A DNA stretch of 11,175 bases from the NCBI GenBank assembly GCA_002171295.2, contig NHFW02000019.1, positions 88,267-99,441 on the forward strand. Direction: 5' to 3'. Position 1 is the first letter of the stretch. Each line of letters begins with the position of its first letter. The position numbers and the translations under genes are program-made. Under the pieces are notes generated by a model. It saw only the letters and a list, made by a program, of their open reading frames with translations, was not told where the DNA came from and did no database searches. Below, piece by piece: positions 1 through 6,952 of this stretch. Source of the stretch: Flavobacteriaceae bacterium TMED121. Its GTDB lineage: Bacteria > Bacteroidota > Bacteroidia > Flavobacteriales > Flavobacteriaceae.

Positions 1-2234
1 TGTCCCTTTATAACTCGATCTCCTTTTCTTACAATAGGTTTTAAATTAATACAAGTTCCTTGGTTAGTTTTTCTAAATTTAATCAAATTGTAAGTTTTGG
101 AATCTCCATCAAAACTAACCAGACGTTCATCGTCAGTCATATCGTATTTGATACTAATTTTATTAGCGTCAACGTATTCGACGAGTCCATCACCTTCTGC
201 ATTTATTAGGACCCTTGAATCAGAAGCAACTTGACGCTCTAATCCAGTCCCAACTATTGGTGATTCTGGTCGTAACAAAGGAACAGCTTGGCGCATCATA
301 TTAGATCCCATAAGCGCTCTATTTGCATCATCATGTTCTAGAAATGGAATTAATGAAGCCGATATTGAAGCAATTTGGTTAGGTGCTACATCCGTATAAT
401 TAATTTGATCAGGTGTAACCACTGGAAAATCTGCCTGATCTCTGGCAATTACTTTTTCTGATGTAATATTTCCAGATTTATCGAAGGGTATATTAGCCTG
501 AGCTATTAAATTATTTTCTTCTTCTTCAGCACTAAGATAAATCGTATTAACAAGGTCAATTTTTCCTCCCTCAACTTTACGATAAGGGGTTTCAATAAAT
601 CCAAGATTATTTACTTTTGCATATACACCTAAGGAAGAAATTAAACCTATGTTAGGCCCCTCAGGTGTTTCAATTGGGCAGAGTCTTCCATAGTGAGTAT
701 AATGTACATCTCTAACCTCAAAACCTGCTCTTTCTCTTGAAAGCCCTCCTGGACCTAAAGCAGAAAGTCTTCTCTTGTGAGTGATTTCAGCTAATGGATT
801 TGTCTGATCCATAAACTGTGAAAGCTGGTTAGTTCCAAAAAAAGTATTGATAACAGAAGACAGAGTTTTGGCATTTATTAAGTCAATAGGAGTAAAAACC
901 TCATTATCTCTTACATTCATTCTCTCTCTAATAGTTCTTGCCATTCGAGCTAAACCAACTCCAAACTGAGATGACAATTGCTCACCTACAGTTCTAACCC
1001 TTCGATTAGAGAGGTGATCAATATCATCAATTTCAGCTTTTGAATTAATAAGTTCTATTAAGTATTTTATTATGGTTATAATGTCTATTTTGGTCAAAAC
1101 TAGTTTATCCATCTCAACCTCCAAGTTGAGTTTCTTATTCATTCTGTAACGACCTACTTCGCCAAGATTATATCGTTGATCTGAAAAGAAAAGTTTATCT
1201 ATTATTCCTCTGGCGGTATCTTCATCTGGTGGCTCAGCATTCCTTAATTGACGATAGATGTGTTCTACAGCTTCTTTTTCAGAATTAGTAGGGTCTTTTT
1301 GTAAGGTATTATGAATAATTGCGTAGTCTGCCAAATGAGCGTCCTCCTTATGAAGTAAAATCGCTTTTACGTCAGCTTCCAAAATCATTTCAAAATGTTC
1401 TTTTTCAAGAATAGTATCTCGGTCTATAATAATTTCATTTCGCTCAATAGAAATGACCTCGCCAGTATCTTCATCTACAAAATCTTCATGCCAAGTTTTT
1501 AATACCCTCGCTGCAAGTTTTCGATTCATTACTTTTTTTAATCCCGTTTTAGAAACCTTAACCTCTTCAGCTAAATCAAATATTTCCAATATTTGCTTAT
1601 CACTTTCATAACCAATAGCACGAAACAATGTTGTTACCGGTAATTTTTTCTTACGGTCAATGTAAGCATACATAACACTATTAATATCAGTAGCAAACTC
1701 AATCCAAGAACCTTTAAATGGAATAACTCTTGCCGAATAGAGTTTTGTTCCATTAGCGTGAAAAGACTGGCCAAAAAATACCCCTGGAGATCGGTGTAAT
1801 TGAGAAACAACAATTCGCTCTGCACCATTTATAACAAAAGTACCGCTTGGAGTCATATATGGAATTGTTCCTAAAAATACATCCTGAACAATAGTCTCAA
1901 AATCTTCGTGCTCTGGATCTGTACAGAAAAGCTTTAATCTTGCTTTTAAAGGAACTGAATAAGTTAATCCTCTTTCGATACATTCTTGAATTGAATAACG
2001 AGGAGGGTCGATAAAATAGTCGAGAAACTCCAACACAAATTGATTACGAGTATCTGTAATTGGAAAATTTTCTTTAAAAGTGTTAAATAATCCTTCCTCT
2101 ATTCTCTCATCAGACTTAGTTTCCAATTGGAAAAAGTCTTGAAAAGATTTGATTTGAATATCTAAAAAATCGGGGTAATTTGGTGAGTGTTTTGCAACAG
2201 CAAAATCGACTCTTTTTGATGATATATTCGGCAT
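1..2234 (-). CDS. rpoB: DNA-directed RNA polymerase subunit beta (5' part, runs off the window)
   Basis: This is the beta subunit of RNA polymerase, which forms one side of the active-site cleft. The start codon is at 2234-2232 and 744 codons are visible. Bacteroidota RpoB is usually about 1270 residues, so roughly the last 40 percent lies beyond base 1; there is no internal stop or frameshift. The protein opens [16 protein letters not shown] and continues with the flavobacterial-type run [20 protein letters not shown]. The rifampicin-binding region is clear: [20 protein letters not shown], then RLSALGPGG. With M475 aligned to E. coli M515, the classic resistance positions are D476, H486 and S491, all wild-type, so sensitivity is expected at these sites. 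[12 protein letters not shown] follows, and the visible part ends in RKGDRVIKG. The gene follows rplL after a 125-nt gap with attenuator-like hairpins. Identification is certain. Confidence 0.98.
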   Translation of the reverse strand, partial: MPNISSKRVDFAVAKHSPNYPDFLDIQIKSFQDFFQLETKSDERIEEGLFNTFKENFPITDTRNQFVLEFLDYFIDPPRYSIQECIERGLTYSVPLKARLKLFCTDPEHEDFETIVQDVFLGTIPYMTPSGTFVINGAERIVVSQLHRSPGVFFGQSFHANGTKLYSARVIPFKGSWIEFATDINSVMYAYIDRKKKLPVTTLFRAIGYESDKQILEIFDLAEEVKVSKTGLKKVMNRKLAARVLKTWHEDFVDEDTGEVISIERNEIIIDRDTILEKEHFEMILEADVKAILLHKEDAHLADYAIIHNTLQKDPTNSEKEAVEHIYRQLRNAEPPDEDTARGIIDKLFFSDQRYNLGEVGRYRMNKKLNLEVEMDKLVLTKIDIITIIKYLIELINSKAEIDDIDHLSNRRVRTVGEQLSSQFGVGLARMARTIRERMNVRDNEVFTPIDLINAKTLSSVINTFFGTNQLSQFMDQTNPLAEITHKRRLSALGPGGLSRERAGFEVRDVHYTHYGRLCPIETPEGPNIGLISSLGVYAKVNNLGFIETPYRKVEGGKIDLVNTIYLSAEEEENNLIAQANIPFDKSGNITSEKVIARDQADFPVVTPDQINYTDVAPNQIASISASLIPFLEHDDANRALMGSNMMRQAVPLLRPESPIVGTGLERQVASDSRVLINAEGDGLVEYVDANKISIKYDMTDDERLVSFDGDSKTYNLIKFRKTNQGTCINLKPIVRKGDRVIKG

Positions 2235-2282
2235 TTAGATTAATTTATTAGTATCAGAATAAAGTTTTAACTAGTTGGGCCT

Positions 2283-2338
2283 TAATAAAAAAACAAAATG
2301 GTTTAGGCTTAACAAAGGATAATCCTGTAGCCAAAACC
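2283..2338 (-). terminator. Intrinsic-terminator-like hairpin between rplL and rpoB (candidate attenuator)
   Basis: Read on the minus strand, GGUUUUGGCU (2338-2329) pairs with AGCCUAAACC (2309-2300) at 9 of 10 positions, with one U-U mismatch. The enclosed loop folds further, because GGAU/AUCC pair around a single U and an ACA/UGU segment extends that stem. Immediately after the stem comes the U-rich run AUUUUGUUUUUUUAUU. A stem followed by a U-run is the standard form of an intrinsic terminator. It sits 21 nt past the rplL stop and about 65 nt before the rpoB start, so it would cap readthrough from the ribosomal protein genes into rpoB. E. coli is known to have a partial terminator in the same gap. 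Function here is inferred from the sequence alone. Confidence 0.55.
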
Positions 2339-2347
2339 TAAGGTTTT
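2333..2347 (-). promoter_or_regulatory. Competing hairpin that would block the rplL-rpoB terminator (candidate antiterminator)
   Basis: On the minus strand, AAAACC-UUA-GGUUUU forms a perfect 6-bp stem with a three-base loop (AAAACC at 2347-2342, GGUUUU at 2338-2333). The GGUUUU arm is also the first part of the left arm of the terminator stem just downstream, so the two structures cannot form together. The upstream hairpin is made first during transcription. It is short and AU-rich, so its lifetime could depend on polymerase pausing, on a ribosome finishing rplL, or on a bound protein. The antiterminator role is inferred; the overlap of the arms is directly visible. Confidence 0.4.
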
Positions 2348-2359
2348 TGAGAAAAAAAA

Positions 2360-2740
2360 CTATTTTAACTCAACTTCAGCTCCAGCTTCCTCTAGAGATT
2401 TTTTAAGTCCCTCAGCTTCATCTTTGGAAACCGCTTCCTTAATATTACTTGGAGCATTATCAACTAATTCCTTTGCTTCTTTAAGACCAAGACCAGTTAG
2501 CTCTTTAACCAATTTGACTACTGCAAGTTTAGAGCCTCCAGCAGCTGTGAGGACAACGTCAAATTCTGATTTTTCCTCAGTAGTTGGATCGCCACCACTG
2601 GCTGCTGCACCTCCAGCAACAGCAACTGCAGCTGCAGCAGGCTCAATGCCATACTCGTCTTTTAAAATATTAGCTAAATCGTTGACTTCTTTTACAGTCA
2701 AGTTTACCAGTTGTTCCGCGAATTCTTTTAAATCTGCCAT
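2360..2740 (-). CDS. rplL: 50S ribosomal protein L7/L12
   Basis: This is the flexible, multi-copy stalk protein that recruits translation GTPases such as EF-Tu and EF-G to the ribosome. It has 126 residues, normal for the family. The N-terminal dimerisation region is residues 1-33 ([20 protein letters not shown]). An Ala/Gly hinge follows at about 35-50 ([17 protein letters not shown]). The globular C-terminal domain is about 57-126 and includes the conserved factor-binding stretch [19 protein letters not shown]. The stop is TAG. It lies downstream of rplJ, whose product L10 anchors L12 dimers on the ribosome. The 63-nt gap to rplJ contains a hairpin over the rplJ stop codon, which may help tune the higher L12 dosage. 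No Shine-Dalgarno site is seen before the ATG; the upstream bases are A/T-rich (AATTAATACAAA). Confidence 0.98.
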   Translation of the reverse strand: MADLKEFAEQLVNLTVKEVNDLANILKDEYGIEPAAAAVAVAGGAAASGGDPTTEEKSEFDVVLTAAGGSKLAVVKLVKELTGLGLKEAKELVDNAPSNIKEAVSKDEAEGLKKSLEEAGAEVELK

Positions 2741-2800
2741 TTTGTATTAATTTGAATTTCTAATTTTAATTTATAATTTTTTGAGTGTGTACAATTTTAT

Positions 2801-2821
2801 ACATTATCGCTCAGATAATGT
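2801..2821 (-). other. Perfect 8-bp RNA hairpin spanning the rplJ stop codon
   Basis: On the minus strand, ACAUUAUC (2821-2814) pairs perfectly with GAUAAUGU (2808-2801) around a UGAGC loop. The rplJ stop codon UAA (2806-2804) lies within the 3' arm. The following sequence (AUAAAAUUG) has no U-run, so this is not an intrinsic terminator. A structure here could affect termination of L10 translation, RNA processing or reinitiation at rplL, 60 nt downstream. It may also be chance in AT-rich DNA, although a perfect 8-bp stem with a short loop at this exact position is notable. Confidence 0.4.
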
Positions 2822-3319
2822 CTTTAATATCCCCGAAATATTTGAACCACCTGACTGAAGTGCCGAAATAATATTCTTGGCTGGTGATTGAAGAATGGAA
2901 ATTATTTCTCCTAATAACTCCTCTTTCGATTTGATGGATTCCAAAAAATCGATTTGGTCATCACCAATGTATATAGCTTCCTCAATATATGCTCCCTTCA
3001 ATACGGGCTTATCAGATTTCTTACGGAAATCTTTAATTAATTTAGCTGGAGTATTTCCAGCTTCAGAAAACATCAATGAGGTATTACCTTTTAATACTGA
3101 TTGTAATTCTCCAAAATCTTTTTCAGAGGCATCCATGGCTTTCGCCAAAAGAGTATTCTTCACAACAGATAATTTGATGTTTGATTTAAAACATGCTCGA
3201 CGTAGTGCGGTAGTCTGAACCGCATTCAATCCCGCAATGTCTGTAAGGTAAAGGTTTTTTACCGATGATATTTCGGTTGTTAAATCCTTAATTTCCTGTA
3301 TTTTTTCCTGTTTCGTCAT
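2804..3319 (-). CDS. rplJ: 50S ribosomal protein L10
   Basis: L10 is the base of the ribosomal stalk. Its N-terminal globular domain binds 23S rRNA together with L11, and its long C-terminal helix carries the L7/L12 dimers. The protein is 171 residues, a normal length. It shows the family pattern early on: a helix (KQEKIQEIKDLTTEI), then NLYLTDIAGLNAVQTTALRR, then the conserved IKLSVVKNTLLAKA. The C-terminal part (about 135-171) is a likely L12-binding helix ending in GILKTLSER. The gap from rplA is only 17 nt, so there is no room for an L10 leader of the usual enterobacterial size directly upstream. Any autogenous control by L10 would have to use another site. Confidence 0.97.
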   Translation of the reverse strand: MTKQEKIQEIKDLTTEISSVKNLYLTDIAGLNAVQTTALRRACFKSNIKLSVVKNTLLAKAMDASEKDFGELQSVLKGNTSLMFSEAGNTPAKLIKDFRKKSDKPVLKGAYIEEAIYIGDDQIDFLESIKSKEELLGEIISILQSPAKNIISALQSGGSNISGILKTLSER

Positions 3320-3336
3320 TACCTTGATTTTGAGGC

Positions 3337-4026
3337 TTAAGCGATTTTTGTTTCAATATTAATGCTGGGACTCATTGTACTGGACATGAAAATACTTTTT
3401 ATGTAAGTACCCTTAATCGAAGAGGGTCTCATCTTTTGGATTGTTTTCAACAATTCACTCGCATTATCTTCGATTTTTTTTGCTTCAAAAGAAGCTTTAC
3501 CAATAGAAGCATGAATGATTCCAGTTTTGTCAACTTTAAAGTCTATTTTACCACCTTTCACGTCAGATACGGCTTTTTTAATATCCATTGTAACAGTCCC
3601 AGTTTTTGGATTGGGCATTAAACCTCTTGGTCCTAAGACTCTTCCTAACGGTCCCAGTTTACCCATAACACTAGGCATGGTGACTATTACGTCGACATCT
3701 GTCCATCCATCTTTAATTTTTTGAAGATATTCGTCAAGTCCAATAAAATCGGCACCTGCTTCTTTCGCTTCTATTTCTTTATCTGGAGTAACCAATGCAA
3801 GTACACGAAGTACTTTTCCGGTTCCATGGGGCAGAGTTACAACACCTCTAATCATTTGATTAGCTTTCTTCGGATCAACACCTAATCTAATTGCCAAATC
3901 AACTGAAGAATCAAACTTTTCGGTAGAGATATCTTTAACCAAGCTGGAAGCATCTGATAACGTATATACTGAATTGGAATTCACTTTTTCCCTAGCTACT
4001 TTCTGTTTTTTTGATAATTTTATCAT
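3337..4026 (-). CDS. rplA: 50S ribosomal protein L1
   Basis: L1 binds 23S rRNA at the mobile L1 stalk and helps release deacylated tRNA from the E site. In bacteria studied so far it is also the translational repressor of its own rplK-rplA mRNA. The 229-residue length is typical. The L1 signature [17 protein letters not shown] lies at about 125-141, and [14 protein letters not shown] follows near 157-169. The N-terminal and C-terminal segments together form domain I, with the middle (about 70-155) as domain II. It starts 9 nt after the rplK stop, so rplK and rplA are almost certainly co-translated from one mRNA. Confidence 0.98.
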   Translation of the reverse strand: MIKLSKKQKVAREKVNSNSVYTLSDASSLVKDISTEKFDSSVDLAIRLGVDPKKANQMIRGVVTLPHGTGKVLRVLALVTPDKEIEAKEAGADFIGLDEYLQKIKDGWTDVDVIVTMPSVMGKLGPLGRVLGPRGLMPNPKTGTVTMDIKKAVSDVKGGKIDFKVDKTGIIHASIGKASFEAKKIEDNASELLKTIQKMRPSSIKGTYIKSIFMSSTMSPSINIETKIA

Positions 4027-4035
4027 ATTTAATAT

Positions 4036-4479
4036 TTAAGGATTAGAGGGGAATTCTCCCTTTACAGTAAACCCCATTGAGCGTGCTGTACCAGCTACCA
4101 TTTTCATTGCAGATTCTATACTAAACGCATTTAAATCCTGCATTTTGTCTTGAGCAATTACTTTAACTTGATCCCAAGTAACCGAAGCAACTTTAATTCT
4201 ATTAGGTTCACCCGATCCTTTTTTAGTTTTAGCTGCTTCCATAAGTTGAACGGCCGCTGGGGGTGTTTTAATTACAAATTCAAATGACTTGTCTTTGTAG
4301 ACAGTAATTACAGCTGGTAATATTTTACCTGGCTTATCTTGGGTTCGCGCATTAAATTGTTTACAAAACTCCATGATATTAACTCCTGCAGCACCTAATG
4401 CGGGTCCGACTGGTGGCGAAGGATTCGCTGCACCTCCCCGAACTTGAAGTTTAAGAACCTTATCTATATCTTTTGCCAT
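4036..4479 (-). CDS. rplK: 50S ribosomal protein L11
   Basis: L11 binds the GTPase-associated region of 23S rRNA and is the sensor needed for RelA activation. The protein has 147 residues, a few more than E. coli L11. The N-terminal domain carries the proline-rich thiostrepton-region motif [20 protein letters not shown] (about 20-39). The C-terminal rRNA-binding domain begins near residue 75 and ends with [14 protein letters not shown] followed by a short tail. The 68-nt gap upstream contains two back-to-back hairpins, which makes it the natural place to look for L1-mediated control. Confidence 0.98.
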   Translation of the reverse strand: MAKDIDKVLKLQVRGGAANPSPPVGPALGAAGVNIMEFCKQFNARTQDKPGKILPAVITVYKDKSFEFVIKTPPAAVQLMEAAKTKKGSGEPNRIKVASVTWDQVKVIAQDKMQDLNAFSIESAMKMVAGTARSMGFTVKGEFPSNP

Positions 4480-4487
4480 TATTAATT

Positions 4488-4503
4488 TAAACTTTAAAGT
4501 TTA
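4488..4503 (-). repeat. 16-bp perfect palindrome just upstream of rplK
   Basis: TAAACTTTAAAGTTTA is a perfect inverted repeat whose near end lies 8 nt before the rplK ATG. As RNA it could form a short AU-rich hairpin masking the initiation region; as DNA it could be a protein site. It sits one base from the larger stem-loop at 4505-4533. Because the region is very AT-rich, the palindrome alone is weak evidence. Confidence 0.35.
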
Positions 4504-4504
4504 T

Positions 4505-4533
4505 AGAAGCTTTAATTGGAAGCTAAAACTTCT
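4505..4533 (-). promoter_or_regulatory. 10-bp stem-loop in the rplK leader (candidate L1 autoregulatory site)
   Basis: On the minus strand, AGAAGUUUUA (4533-4524) pairs with UAAAGCUUCU (4514-4505) over all ten positions, with one U-G wobble, around the loop GCUUCCAAU. It lies in the 68-nt spacer between nusG and rplK. The G-U pair becomes an A-C mismatch on the opposite strand, so the fold is better as the operon transcript. In E. coli L1 represses rplK-rplA by binding the leader at this place. I cannot show that this element mimics the L1 site on 23S rRNA, so the role is inferred from position. Confidence 0.4.
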
Positions 4534-4547
4534 GGTATAGGTAACAT

Positions 4548-5099
4548 TTATAATTTTTCTACTTGCATATAACTTAATTCTAAAGGGGTCTTACGGCCAA
4601 ATATCTTGACCATTACCTCTAGTTTTCTCTTTTCTTCATTTACTTTTTCAATAGTTCCATTAAACCCATTGAAAGGCCCATCAATTACCTTTACGTTTTC
4701 ACCTGAAGTGAAAGGGATTGCGATGTGTTCAGTTGTCATGGTCAATTCATCAACCTTTCCAAGCATTCTATTAACTTCAGCGATTCTTAATGGAATAGGT
4801 TCGCCTCCTTTAGTTTCTCCTAAAAAGCCTATTACATTAGTAACAGATTTAATGATGTGTGGGATTTCTCCAATCAAGTTAGCTTTAATCATTATGTATC
4901 CTGGGAAATAAACTTTCTCTTTATTGATTTTTTTTCCATTTCTAATCTGAACAACTTTTTCCATTGGAACCAACATATCATCAACTTGATCAGCATATCC
5001 TAAACGGGAAATTTCCCCCATTATATAGTCCTTAATCTTAGCTTCTTGGCCACTTACCGCTCTAATAACATACCAGTTTTTTGATGCAACTTCTGCCAT
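4548..5099 (-). CDS. nusG: Transcription termination/antitermination protein NusG
   Basis: NusG binds the clamp helices of RNA polymerase, lowers pausing, and links polymerase to Rho or to the leading ribosome. The protein has 183 residues, normal for the family. The NGN domain occupies about 1-120, starting with NWYVIRAVSGQEAKIK and containing the conserved core VYFPGYIMIKANL (63-75). The KOW domain is about 130-160 (FTSGENVKVIDGPFNGFNGT), ending in ELSYMQVEKL. The start is only 2 nt after the secE stop, so the two genes are likely translationally coupled. There is no insertion of the kind seen in specialised NusG paralogues, so this is the housekeeping copy. Confidence 0.98.
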   Translation of the reverse strand: MAEVASKNWYVIRAVSGQEAKIKDYIMGEISRLGYADQVDDMLVPMEKVVQIRNGKKINKEKVYFPGYIMIKANLIGEIPHIIKSVTNVIGFLGETKGGEPIPLRIAEVNRMLGKVDELTMTTEHIAIPFTSGENVKVIDGPFNGFNGTIEKVNEEKRKLEVMVKIFGRKTPLELSYMQVEKL

Positions 5100-5101
5100 G
5101 A

Positions 5102-5299
5102 TTATCCGTTTATCAGTTGAAAATAAAAGCCTACAACTTCTGAAAGAACTGTATCAGCTCCCCATATTGCAATTGAAAAGATTACTGAGAATAGCATAAC
5201 TATGACCACAAGTTTTTGTAACTCTTGTCGGGGTGTCCATGAAACGTTATTCTTAAGTTCCTCAATTGAATCTTTAATATAGCTTATAAAAGCAGACAT
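5102..5299 (-). CDS. secE: Preprotein translocase subunit SecE
   Basis: SecE is the small clamp subunit of the SecYEG protein-conducting channel in the inner membrane. It has 65 residues, the single-span short form common outside the enterobacteria. An amphipathic N-terminal region (about 1-20) leads to the conserved cytoplasmic motif ELKNNVSWTPRQEL (14-27), then one transmembrane helix at about 30-47 (LVVIVMLFSVIFSIAIW). I chose the ATG at 5299-5297. The reading frame stays open further upstream, but the earlier ATG there lies inside tRNA-Trp and would add 16 residues encoded mostly by the tRNA. The real start falls 18 nt after the tRNA 3' end, so mature secE mRNA is probably produced by tRNA processing or a nearby promoter. 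Confidence 0.95.
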   Translation of the reverse strand: MSAFISYIKDSIEELKNNVSWTPRQELQKLVVIVMLFSVIFSIAIWGADTVLSEVVGFYFQLING

Positions 5300-5317
5300 T
5301 TTCTTTACTATTATTTG

Positions 5318-5390
5318 CACGGGTTGAGAGGCTCGAACTCCCGACACCTGGTTTTGGAGACCAGTGCTCTACCAACTGAGCTAAACCCGT
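5318..5390 (-). tRNA. tRNA-Trp (anticodon CCA)
   Basis: A complete 73-nt cloverleaf can be folded by eye. The acceptor stem is ACGGGTT/AACCCGT with G as discriminator. The D stem is GCTC/GAGC, the anticodon stem CTGGT/ACCAG with loop CTCCAAA (anticodon CCA), the variable loop five bases, and the T stem GGGAG/CTCTC (one G-T pair) with loop TTCGAGC. The 3' CCA is not encoded (CAA follows the discriminator), so it must be added after transcription. The tuf - tRNA-Trp - secE arrangement is a familiar bacterial gene order. Confidence 0.97.
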
Positions 5391-5405
5391 TTTTATTCGA
5401 CACAA

Positions 5406-5432
5406 AAGGCGCCCACCATTGGTAGACACCTT
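5406..5432 (-). terminator. Strong hairpin between tuf and tRNA-Trp (terminator or processing element)
   Basis: On the minus strand, AAGGUGUCUACC (5432-5421) pairs with GGUGGGCGCCUU (5417-5406) over all 12 positions, with three G-U pairs and an AAU loop. Those three pairs would be C-A mismatches in a plus-strand RNA, so the element is built to fold in the tuf transcript. The tail is UUUUGUGU, counting the last two stem bases, which is a weak U-run. It could therefore be a partial terminator after tuf, a 3' stabiliser of tuf mRNA, or a processing site ahead of the tRNA. Confidence 0.45.
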
Positions 5433-5454
5433 GAGAATCATCTTAAAAACTTTT

Positions 5455-6642
5455 TTAATCTAAAATCTCAGTGACTTGACCAGCTCCAACAGTTCTTCCT
5501 CCTTCACGAATCGCAAATCTAAGGCCTACATTTAATGCAATAGGCTGAATCAAATCTACTGTGATAGTTAAATTGTCCCCAGGCATTACCATTTCAACTC
5601 CATCAGGTAGGACTATATTACCTGTTACATCCGTGGTTCTTACATAAAACTGAGGACGATAGTTGTTATGGAATGGTGTGTGGCGACCCCCTTCTTCTTT
5701 TTTCAAAATATATACCTCAGCTTTAAATTTAGCATGAGGTGTAACCGAACCAGGCTTACATATAACCATACCTCTCTTAATATCGGTTTTTTCGATACCT
5801 CTTAGAAGAATTCCTACATTGTCACCCGCTTCACCTCTGTCGAGAATTTTGCGGAACATCTCAACTCCAGTCACAGTTGAGTCAAGTTTTTCAGCTCCCA
5901 TTCCAATAATATCAATTGAATCGCCAGTGTTGGCAACACCAGTTTCAATTCGACCGGTAGCAACAGTACCTCGTCCTGTAATGGAAAATACATCCTCAAC
6001 AGGCATTAAAAAATCTTTTTCAACATCACGTTTTGGTAATTCAATCCATGAGTCAACTTCTTCCATTAATTTAAGTACAGTATCTACCCATTTTTGTTCT
6101 CCATTCAGAGCCCCAAGCGCTGAGCCAAGGATTACCGGGGAATTATCTCCGTCATAATCGTAGAAGGAAAGTAATTCTCTTACTTCCATTTCGACCAATT
6201 CTAATAATTCTTCATCATCAACCATGTCAGCTTTATTAAGGAAAACAACTATTCTAGGAATTCCTACCTGTCGACCAAGTAAAATATGCTCGCGCGTTTG
6301 TGGCATAGGCCCGTCTGTAGCGGCGACTACAAGTATAGCTCCATCCATCTGAGCAGCACCAGTTACCATATTTTTTACATAATCGGCGTGACCAGGACAA
6401 TCAACGTGCGCATAATGTCTATTTGTTGTCTGATATTCTACGTGTGAAGTATTAATAGTAATACCACGCTCTTTTTCTTCAGGAGCATTATCGATTTGAT
6501 CAAAGCTTTTTGCTTCAGACATTCCTGCATCAGCAAGCACCTTTGTTATCGCAGCTGTTAATGTAGTTTTACCATGATCTACGTGACCAATTGTTCCAAT
6601 ATTTAAGTGGGGTTTCGATCGGTCAAAAGTTTCTTTAGCCAT
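5455..6642 (-). CDS. tuf: Translation elongation factor Tu
   Basis: EF-Tu is the GTPase that delivers aminoacyl-tRNA to the ribosomal A site. It has 395 residues, full length. GTPase motifs are G1 GHVDHGKT (19-26), G2 RGITI (59-63), G3 DCPGH (81-85, with catalytic H85), G4 NKAD (136-139) and G5 SAL near 173-175. Domain 2 starts around 205 and contains [15 protein letters not shown]; domain 3 runs to the C-terminus ([10 protein letters not shown]). The start at 6642-6640 gives [20 protein letters not shown], the usual Bacteroidota N-terminus. It is first in the cluster in this window, with a promoter candidate directly upstream and a strong hairpin after the stop. Confidence 0.99.
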   Translation of the reverse strand: MAKETFDRSKPHLNIGTIGHVDHGKTTLTAAITKVLADAGMSEAKSFDQIDNAPEEKERGITINTSHVEYQTTNRHYAHVDCPGHADYVKNMVTGAAQMDGAILVVAATDGPMPQTREHILLGRQVGIPRIVVFLNKADMVDDEELLELVEMEVRELLSFYDYDGDNSPVILGSALGALNGEQKWVDTVLKLMEEVDSWIELPKRDVEKDFLMPVEDVFSITGRGTVATGRIETGVANTGDSIDIIGMGAEKLDSTVTGVEMFRKILDRGEAGDNVGILLRGIEKTDIKRGMVICKPGSVTPHAKFKAEVYILKKEEGGRHTPFHNNYRPQFYVRTTDVTGNIVLPDGVEMVMPGDNLTITVDLIQPIALNVGLRFAIREGGRTVGAGQVTEILD

Positions 6643-6675
6643 AATTTAAATGTATCTTTATTAATTAAGAGGGTG

Positions 6676-6704
6676 CAAATTTAAAAATTTTTTATAAAAA
6701 ACAG
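6676..6704 (-). promoter_or_regulatory. Candidate Bacteroidota-type promoter for tuf
   Basis: The minus strand carries TAAATTTG (6683-6676), an exact match to the Bacteroidota -7 consensus TAnnTTTG. An upstream CTG (6704-6702), one base from the -33 TTG, lies 18 nt away. Transcription would start near 6670, leaving a leader of roughly 28 nt before the tuf ATG. The -7 element is good and the -33 element is degenerate. Confidence 0.5.
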
Positions 6705-6896
6705 TCTATTTTCAAGGATTTTTACTTACGTAAGATTAAGCTTTTCAACTTAATTTAAAAATGTCCATAATCTATAATTATATGAAGCCTTTATTAATAA
6801 ATTTTAAATTTTGATCTTATAGATTTTATCAATTTTAAAAGTGATTAATGTTCTTGATTTTAGAAAACCATTTAGGAAAAATACCTTCCTTAAACG

Positions 6897-6927
6897 TTGC
6901 ATTAAATAATCCTTAATTATAAATTTG
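6897..6927 (+). promoter_or_regulatory. Candidate Bacteroidota-type promoter for acnB
   Basis: TTG (6897-6899) and TAAATTTG (6920-6927) are separated by 20 nt, matching the -33 TTG / -7 TAnnTTTG arrangement recognised by the primary sigma factor of Bacteroidota. The expected transcription start near 6933 leaves a leader of about 20 nt before the acnB ATG at 6953. The leader has no Shine-Dalgarno site, and an ATG at 6942 meets a stop two codons later, so it is not the start. Confidence 0.6.
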
Positions 6928-6952
6928 CATTTAATCGTCAAAATGGGTTAAT

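Larger units (their letters stand above)
6643..6952. other. Divergent AT-rich intergenic region between tuf and acnB
   Basis: These 310 bases separate the two oppositely transcribed genes. They hold a promoter candidate near each end and no credible coding sequence or tRNA. Between the promoters I see a 10-bp perfect palindrome CTTACGTAAG (6725-6734), and a 6-bp AT-rich inverted repeat ATTAAG/CTTAAT (6735-6740 and 6749-6754). Neither has a known role. Some flavobacteria carry a ribosome hibernation factor gene and several tRNAs upstream of tuf; none is present here. Confidence 0.7.

Noticed and set aside
2424-2750. Plus-strand open frame of 108 codons opposite rplL
   Set aside because: It is the antisense of the Ala-rich rplL hinge and coding region, with low-complexity Ala/Ser/Thr content and no recognisable motif.
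2895-3724. Several plus-strand frames of 61-107 codons opposite rplJ and rplA
   Set aside because: They lie wholly inside conserved ribosomal protein genes in antisense and show no family features.
5300-5347. Upstream ATG that would give SecE a 16-residue N-terminal extension
   Set aside because: The extension is encoded mostly by tRNA-Trp. The ATG at 5299 gives a normal SecE N-terminus.
4606-6157. Plus-strand frames opposite nusG (4606-4911) and tuf (5819-6157)
   Set aside because: They are antisense shadows of highly conserved genes; Pro/Ser-rich translations without motifs.
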